DNA of 10,278 nt from contig JBIJBU010000059.1 in the NCBI GenBank assembly GCA_044345075.1, positions 1-10,278 of the forward strand, read 5' to 3'. The notes under the pieces were generated by a model that was given only the letters and a program-made list of their open reading frames with translations, did not search any database and was not told the origin of the DNA. Each line of letters begins with the position of its first letter. Positions within the stretch are counted from its first letter, which is position 1. The DNA is from CAIKZY01 sp044345075 (GTDB taxonomy: Bacteria > Actinomycetota > Actinomycetes > S36-B12). Of the stretch, positions 6,443-10,278 are shown one piece after another. Position numbers and translations under genes: made by a program.

Positions 6443-7540
6443 CTACAACCCGTGAGCGGCCACGACCTCGTCGATGCGCACCTTCTGATGAGGCTGCAGC
6501 GGCTGATCGGGCAGAGTCGAGACGCCGCCCAGAGGATCCTCGACCCCGCTCAGAACACCCGACATCTGCTCAAGCACGGCCATGCCGCAGTACGGCACGT
6601 AGAACGGTGAGTAGCCACCCTCGTGGGTCATCATGATGCGGCCCTCGCAGAGTTCTTCGGCTGCTTCCATCAGCACCGCGGTCATCTCGCGGTAACCGTG
6701 CGAGGTCACGATCATTCGGCCGAGCTGGTCGTAGACGCTGGCATCAAACCCCGAGGCGACGACGATGATCTGCGGCTTGAACCTGCGCAGGGCGGGCACC
6801 ACGACTCGCTTCATGACCTCGACGTAGGCGCCATCGCCCGACCCGGCAGGCATCGGGACGTTAATGGTGAAGCCCTCACCGGCGCCTTCGCCCTTCTCGG
6901 CAATGCTGCCGCTAGAACGCGGGTAAAGATCGTCCTGATGAATCGAGATGGTGAGGACGCTGGGATCGTCATAGAAGATCGACTGGGTTCCGTTTCCGTG
7001 GTGGACATCCCAGTCGACAACGGCAACTCGCTCGATCCCGCGATTGGCCTGCGCGTGTGCAATCGCGATGGAGGCGTTAGAGAAGATGCAGAATCCCATG
7101 CCGTTTCCGCGGCGCGCGTGATGGCCCGGTGGACGAATCAGCGCGTACGCGTTAGTGACAGTTCCGTCGAGTACGGCATCGATGGCGGCGATGGCGCCAC
7201 CGGCCGATAGCGCCGCAATCTCGTAACCACCATGACCGAACGGTGACTCGCCATCACCGGCATCGCCACCCTTGACGTTCAGGCTCTGCTTCTTGATGTC
7301 CTCGAGGTGCTCCTTCGTGTGAATACGAAGGATCTCTTCCTCAGTCGCCGGGCGAGCCTCGATGCGGGTAAGGCTCTTGGCGAGACCGGACACCTCAACC
7401 AGGGCCGCGAATCGCTGCTTACTCTCAGGCGACTCGACATGCGTGTACGGCTGCACGAGACCGCCGGCGACCATCAGGCCCGCATACGTGCCCGTGTCAT
7501 GCCAGCCGTAAAGCTCATTCCAGACGAAACCTGTTGACAT
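6443..7540 (-). CDS. Class II histone-deacetylase-like zinc amidohydrolase (HDAH type)
   Basis: A 365-residue arginase/deacetylase-fold enzyme that hydrolyses N-acyl amides at a zinc centre. It is closest in character to the bacterial histone-deacetylase-like amidohydrolase of Alcaligenes/Bordetella type; the natural substrates of such enzymes are poorly defined. Counting from the ATG at 7540, the paired catalytic histidines are His140-His141 (RPPGHHA). The zinc ligands are Asp178 and His180 (DWDVHHGNG) and Asp266 (SGFDAS). The transition-state tyrosine is Tyr310 in EGGYSP, so the site looks fully active. A GTG six bases upstream is rejected because it overlaps the ribosome site. The beginning (STGFVWNELYGW) also fits the start I recall for HDAH. 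It follows the DMFase large subunit by 26 bases, so it is probably in that operon and may act on a related acylated amine (inference). Confidence 0.92.
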   Translation of the reverse strand: MSTGFVWNELYGWHDTGTYAGLMVAGGLVQPYTHVESPESKQRFAALVEVSGLAKSLTRIEARPATEEEILRIHTKEHLEDIKKQSLNVKGGDAGDGESPFGHGGYEIAALSAGGAIAAIDAVLDGTVTNAYALIRPPGHHARRGNGMGFCIFSNASIAIAHAQANRGIERVAVVDWDVHHGNGTQSIFYDDPSVLTISIHQDDLYPRSSGSIAEKGEGAGEGFTINVPMPAGSGDGAYVEVMKRVVVPALRRFKPQIIVVASGFDASVYDQLGRMIVTSHGYREMTAVLMEAAEELCEGRIMMTHEGGYSPFYVPYCGMAVLEQMSGVLSGVEDPLGGVSTLPDQPLQPHQKVRIDEVVAAHGL

Positions 7541-7545
7541 CTTCA

Positions 7546-7551
7546 CTCCCC
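7546..7551 (-). promoter_or_regulatory. Shine-Dalgarno site that fixes the amidohydrolase start
   Basis: On the minus strand GGGGAG is followed by 5 bases and then the ATG at 7540. The alternative GTG (7546-7544) shares the last base of this site, so it cannot be served by it. Confidence 0.75.
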
Positions 7552-7559
7552 GCAGTAAC

Positions 7560-7578
7560 TCCTGGCTTAAGTCCAGGA
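7560..7578 (-). repeat. 6-bp hairpin spanning the DMFase large-subunit stop codon
   Basis: TCCTGG and CCAGGA arms flank a 7-base loop that contains the TAA stop of the large-subunit gene. It lies 8 bases before the Shine-Dalgarno site of the next gene in the mRNA. It could slow ribosomes or protect the mRNA end, but it has no U-tract and could be chance. Confidence 0.3.
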
Positions 7579-9864
7579 CTTCTCTTCCTGATTCCAGGCG
7601 CCACCAGGCAGTGAGCCGGGCTTCTGGAAAGCATCAAGGACGTTCTTCATCACCTGAGAGACATTGTTCTCGAAGCCGAAGCACGGGAGCGCGCTCATCC
7701 AGGCAATCGAGCCCGTCGAGAACACTGCGCCATCATTGGCGGCGGTGAAGTAGGTCATGTCCGCGCGCACGGTATCGCTCTGCGTGCCGAGCGTTCCCGG
7801 GTGGTTGAACAGGATGTCCTCGACCACACCCGCGTAGTTATCGCTCCAACTGGTCGACGATGCGAGCAGCTTCGTGTGCGGCGGGGTACCGAGTTCGAGG
7901 TCGTAACGCTCGGTCTCCAGGCCTGCTGCGCCACCGAGCGCCAGACCGAAGTCGCCGAACACTTCGCCCTCGACTCCGTTGAAGATCCAGGCCACGGACT
8001 TGTGGTAGCTGTCAGGCATGCGCTTATACGGGTGACATTCGTCGAAGCCCTGGGTAGTGAAGCCGACACCTGTGAGCTTCTGCGGCGGCCGAGCACGGTT
8101 ACGCCAGATGCCACCGCGCTCTGCGCTGGTCTGGTGGTAGTACTCACCAGGCTCTGCCTGCCACGCACGCATGCCAGCCTCGCCTTTGCGGACCTCCATG
8201 AACTCGGGCTCACCGGCACGGTAGGAACTCACCCAGTAGAAACCGTTGCCGCCCAGGTACATCAGGCGTCCACCGCCGGCAATGTAATCCTCGAGATCGT
8301 TCAGGCCCTGCTCGCTCCAGTACTCCGGGTGTGAACCAGTGAGAACAACCGAGTAGTCCTTGAGCAGATCAGGATTCGCGGCGAGATCGTGATCAGTCGC
8401 GACGTCATAGTTGTAGTTCTTGTTCTCCAGCCAGGCGATGACCGAGAGATCGCGCGGGAACTGCCACGTGGTTCCGATTGCCGAGCTACGCCACTTCGGG
8501 CGAATATTCAGGATCGGACGCTTCCACGAGGTGTAGCAGACTCCTGCGCCGTCAGCCCAGTGATCGTAGGTCGAGCGCCCGTACTTCGGATCCTGGTAGT
8601 AGTCGGCTTCCTTCTCGCTCAGCACGGCCGCGTGGGCGAGAATTGCCTGCCCGACAGGAACGTGATGAACGATCATCTCGTTGGCGTATGCCAAGTAAGA
8701 GTTAGTCGGCATCAGGTACAGGATCGTCGCCGTGGCCTTCGCCGGGCGGATCCAGAACGGGATGTGATCCTCAACCTCGCCGATCGTGACTCGGGCCGCG
8801 TATGCACCACTGCGCGTACCTGCCGGGATAGTCCAGCTGAAGGTGGTGTCCCACCCGCAGTCCATCACTGCGTCGTCATGGAAGGCGATACCGCCGTACT
8901 CGCGCGGGGCCACACGCCAGTCATCATGCTTGCCCGACCAGTTGTAGCCCGTCATCGCGCGAACCGGGCGTTGGAGGCCCAGTCCATGCAACCCATTCGG
9001 GCCCTGATCGCGCACGACATCGTCGATGCCGTCGGGGCCGTAGCCATCGGTCGTGTCCCAGAACACGAGCGGGTCGGCGATGACGCCGCCGTTGTCCGCG
9101 AGAGCTTTCATCTCGTCAAGCGAGAGTGCGCGGCCCACGATGCCACTGCGATCGATCTTGCCGTTGTACTTGAAGTCGCGGAAGGTGCCACGGATCGCCG
9201 CCGAGTTGGTTGCGGATCCCCAGAGGAAGGGGCTGGTGGCCACCGTCGGGGTGATGCGCAGCTTCTGCTCAACGGTTGAGGTGTGGTCGAAGGGAGCGAC
9301 ACGACCGAGGCGCCCGTTGTATGGGTTCACCACGGCCTGCTGATGCAGCACGGTCTTGCCCGACTTCGCGTCGAAGCTCACCGCAACGAAGTACCAGGTG
9401 TGATGCACCAACGGGATCTCCGAGGAAATCTCGTCGGAATCCTTGCCGTTGGCCACCCAGAAGGCGAGACGGCTGTGCGCGTCGATGCCCAAGGCGTATC
9501 CCGCGTTCTCGGGAAGCGAGTAACGACCCAGGAGTACCTGACGGCCACTGGCGGGCATGGTCGGGAAGATGAAGGAGTACATCGTGAACGAATCAGTGAG
9601 CCCGAGCAGGTTGCGAGGATCCTCGACCAGCACGGCGTTGCCGTCGTCGACGAACTGCTTAGTCACCGCATGCGAACCGGAGAGCTCGGAGGGAATGACT
9701 TCCTCGATAAAGCCCGGGCCCTCGGGATGCTCGTCACCATGGATCAGGCGCACGACCTCGACCTGCGCCTGCAGGGCGTTGTCGACAGTGACCTGGAAGT
9801 TGACGGTATCGCCAGGCGCGTAACTCACCTTGTCGGTGTATCCGGTGATGGAGATCGTGGCCAT
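7567..9864 (-). CDS. dmfA2: N,N-dimethylformamidase-type large (beta) subunit
   Basis: A 765-residue protein matching the large subunit of N,N-dimethylformamidase (about 762 residues in Paracoccus/Alcaligenes), which splits dimethylformamide into dimethylamine and formate at a mononuclear iron site. An N-terminal beta domain with ITGYTDK and a RLIHGDEHPEGPG motif (1-60) leads to a LamG/jelly-roll-like region (about 90-260). The catalytic C-terminal domain runs from about 375 to 745. The known site uses two Tyr and one Glu. By motif and spacing the candidates are Tyr390 or Tyr393 (NSYLAYAN), Tyr433 (STYDHW) and Glu514 (SHPEYWS). Nearby His512, Asn540 and Glu650 also fall where I recall second-shell residues. 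No signal peptide is seen, so it is cytosolic. GGGAG lies 10 bases before the ATG, and the small-subunit stop is 16 bases upstream. The true substrate may be another amide. Confidence 0.92.
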   Translation of the reverse strand: MATISITGYTDKVSYAPGDTVNFQVTVDNALQAQVEVVRLIHGDEHPEGPGFIEEVIPSELSGSHAVTKQFVDDGNAVLVEDPRNLLGLTDSFTMYSFIFPTMPASGRQVLLGRYSLPENAGYALGIDAHSRLAFWVANGKDSDEISSEIPLVHHTWYFVAVSFDAKSGKTVLHQQAVVNPYNGRLGRVAPFDHTSTVEQKLRITPTVATSPFLWGSATNSAAIRGTFRDFKYNGKIDRSGIVGRALSLDEMKALADNGGVIADPLVFWDTTDGYGPDGIDDVVRDQGPNGLHGLGLQRPVRAMTGYNWSGKHDDWRVAPREYGGIAFHDDAVMDCGWDTTFSWTIPAGTRSGAYAARVTIGEVEDHIPFWIRPAKATATILYLMPTNSYLAYANEMIVHHVPVGQAILAHAAVLSEKEADYYQDPKYGRSTYDHWADGAGVCYTSWKRPILNIRPKWRSSAIGTTWQFPRDLSVIAWLENKNYNYDVATDHDLAANPDLLKDYSVVLTGSHPEYWSEQGLNDLEDYIAGGGRLMYLGGNGFYWVSSYRAGEPEFMEVRKGEAGMRAWQAEPGEYYHQTSAERGGIWRNRARPPQKLTGVGFTTQGFDECHPYKRMPDSYHKSVAWIFNGVEGEVFGDFGLALGGAAGLETERYDLELGTPPHTKLLASSTSWSDNYAGVVEDILFNHPGTLGTQSDTVRADMTYFTAANDGAVFSTGSIAWMSALPCFGFENNVSQVMKNVLDAFQKPGSLPGGAWNQEEKSWT

Positions 9865-9880
9865 CGTTACTCAGCTCCCG

Positions 9881-10278
9881 TCATGATGCGTTCAGATCGT
9901 TGATACGCCGCATGAACACGGCGTGGTAGGCCTCATCAAGCGACCCATAGGTCTTGTCGTCGACGATGCGCGGCGGAACGCCCGGGATGCCACTTAGAGC
10001 TACGACGCGATAGCTCTGGAACGGCACCTCGGTGTAGACCGCGTACTTGTCGGGGATTGGCGCCTTGCGGAAGTAGTTCAGAATCCGCTCGAGGTGATCG
10101 GAGTGCTGGCCCAGCGGAGAGCGTCGATGCTCCTCGATGATCTCGGGATTAATCCAGCCACGCAGCTTGTTGCGCAACTCGCGCTCGAAGGTACGACCCG
10201 CAATGAGTGACTTGTCGTGAATATCGGGTGCCTGTTGCGGCAAGAACTCGGCGTACTTCGTCGTCTGGGCCGCGCGAT
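9881..10278 (-). CDS. dmfA1: N,N-dimethylformamidase-type small (alpha) subunit, 5' end off window
   Basis: The last 131 residues of a small, basic, probably helical protein, open to the window edge with no ATG or GTG in frame. The only visible alternative start, a TTG at 10243, has no good ribosome site, and coding-like sequence (TTKYAEF) continues above it. The characteristic small-subunit segment is present: SPLGQHSDHLERILNYFRKAPIPDKY, written here in two parts as SPLGQHSDHLERILNYF and RKAPIPDKY, then PFQSYRVVALSGIPG. Known DMFase small subunits are about 130 residues, so little can be missing. The subunit pairs with the large subunit in the active complex. The order small then large, with a 16-base gap, is that of the described dmfA1-dmfA2 pair. 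The promoter must lie outside the window. Confidence 0.85.
   Translation of the reverse strand, partial: RAAQTTKYAEFLPQQAPDIHDKSLIAGRTFERELRNKLRGWINPEIIEEHRRSPLGQHSDHLERILNYFRKAPIPDKYAVYTEVPFQSYRVVALSGIPGVPPRIVDDKTYGSLDEAYHAVFMRRINDLNAS

Noticed and set aside
5471..6610. A 379-codon open frame on the + strand opposite ppiA and the rhomboid gene
   Set aside because: It lies antisense to two genes with intact family motifs, crosses their boundary, and its translation has biased, motif-free composition. It is a high-GC shadow frame.
7541..7546. GTG as an alternative start for the amidohydrolase
   Set aside because: It overlaps the Shine-Dalgarno site and leaves no spacer; the ATG at 7540 is properly spaced.
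8389..9279. A 296-codon + strand open frame opposite the DMFase large subunit
   Set aside because: Antisense shadow of a recognisable gene; no ribosome site or domain pattern is seen.
9283..9903. A 206-codon + strand open frame opposite the DMFase large subunit and its upstream gap
   Set aside because: Another antisense shadow, with no family features.

Overview
The window is high-GC actinobacterial DNA, probably from the class Actinomycetes. The evidence is the block of RodA, a class B penicillin-binding protein and a PASTA kinase, together with a TrpG/PabA-type amidotransferase, CrgA, a zinc-ribbon rhomboid and a PpiA-type cyclophilin. As I recall, the same genes cluster near the replication origin in mycobacteria and streptomycetes. 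CrgA is known essentially only from Actinobacteria. I cannot name the genus.

Layout. Bases 1-3996 (+ strand) hold the end of a rodA/ftsW-family gene (cut by the window edge), pbpA (overlapping it by 4 bases) and pknB with three PASTA repeats. This is an elongation and division operon; no pknA lies between pbpA and pknB. Bases 4005-4625 (- strand) encode the glutamine amidotransferase subunit of anthranilate or aminodeoxychorismate synthase. Bases 4674-4937 (+ strand) encode CrgA. A 47-base convergent gap follows and carries a perfect DnaA-box 9-mer. Bases 4985-6400 (- strand) encode the rhomboid and PpiA. The start of the rhomboid gene contains a perfect 15-bp inverted repeat with a UNCG-type loop.

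Bases 6443-10278 (- strand) are of a different character. In transcription order they hold an N,N-dimethylformamidase-type small subunit (5' end off the window), the large iron-dependent subunit, and an HDAH-like class II histone-deacetylase-family amidohydrolase. They read as one operon, with gaps of 16 and about 26 bases, and may continue into ppiA (42-base gap). I infer an accessory amide-degradation module attached to a conserved core block. The DMFase pair would cleave an N-substituted formamide or related amide, and the zinc amidohydrolase would cleave a related N-acyl amine. The true substrates are unknown.

No tRNA, rRNA, CRISPR array, transposase or insertion sequence was seen. Coding density is very high; no gene-free stretch exceeds 50 bases.
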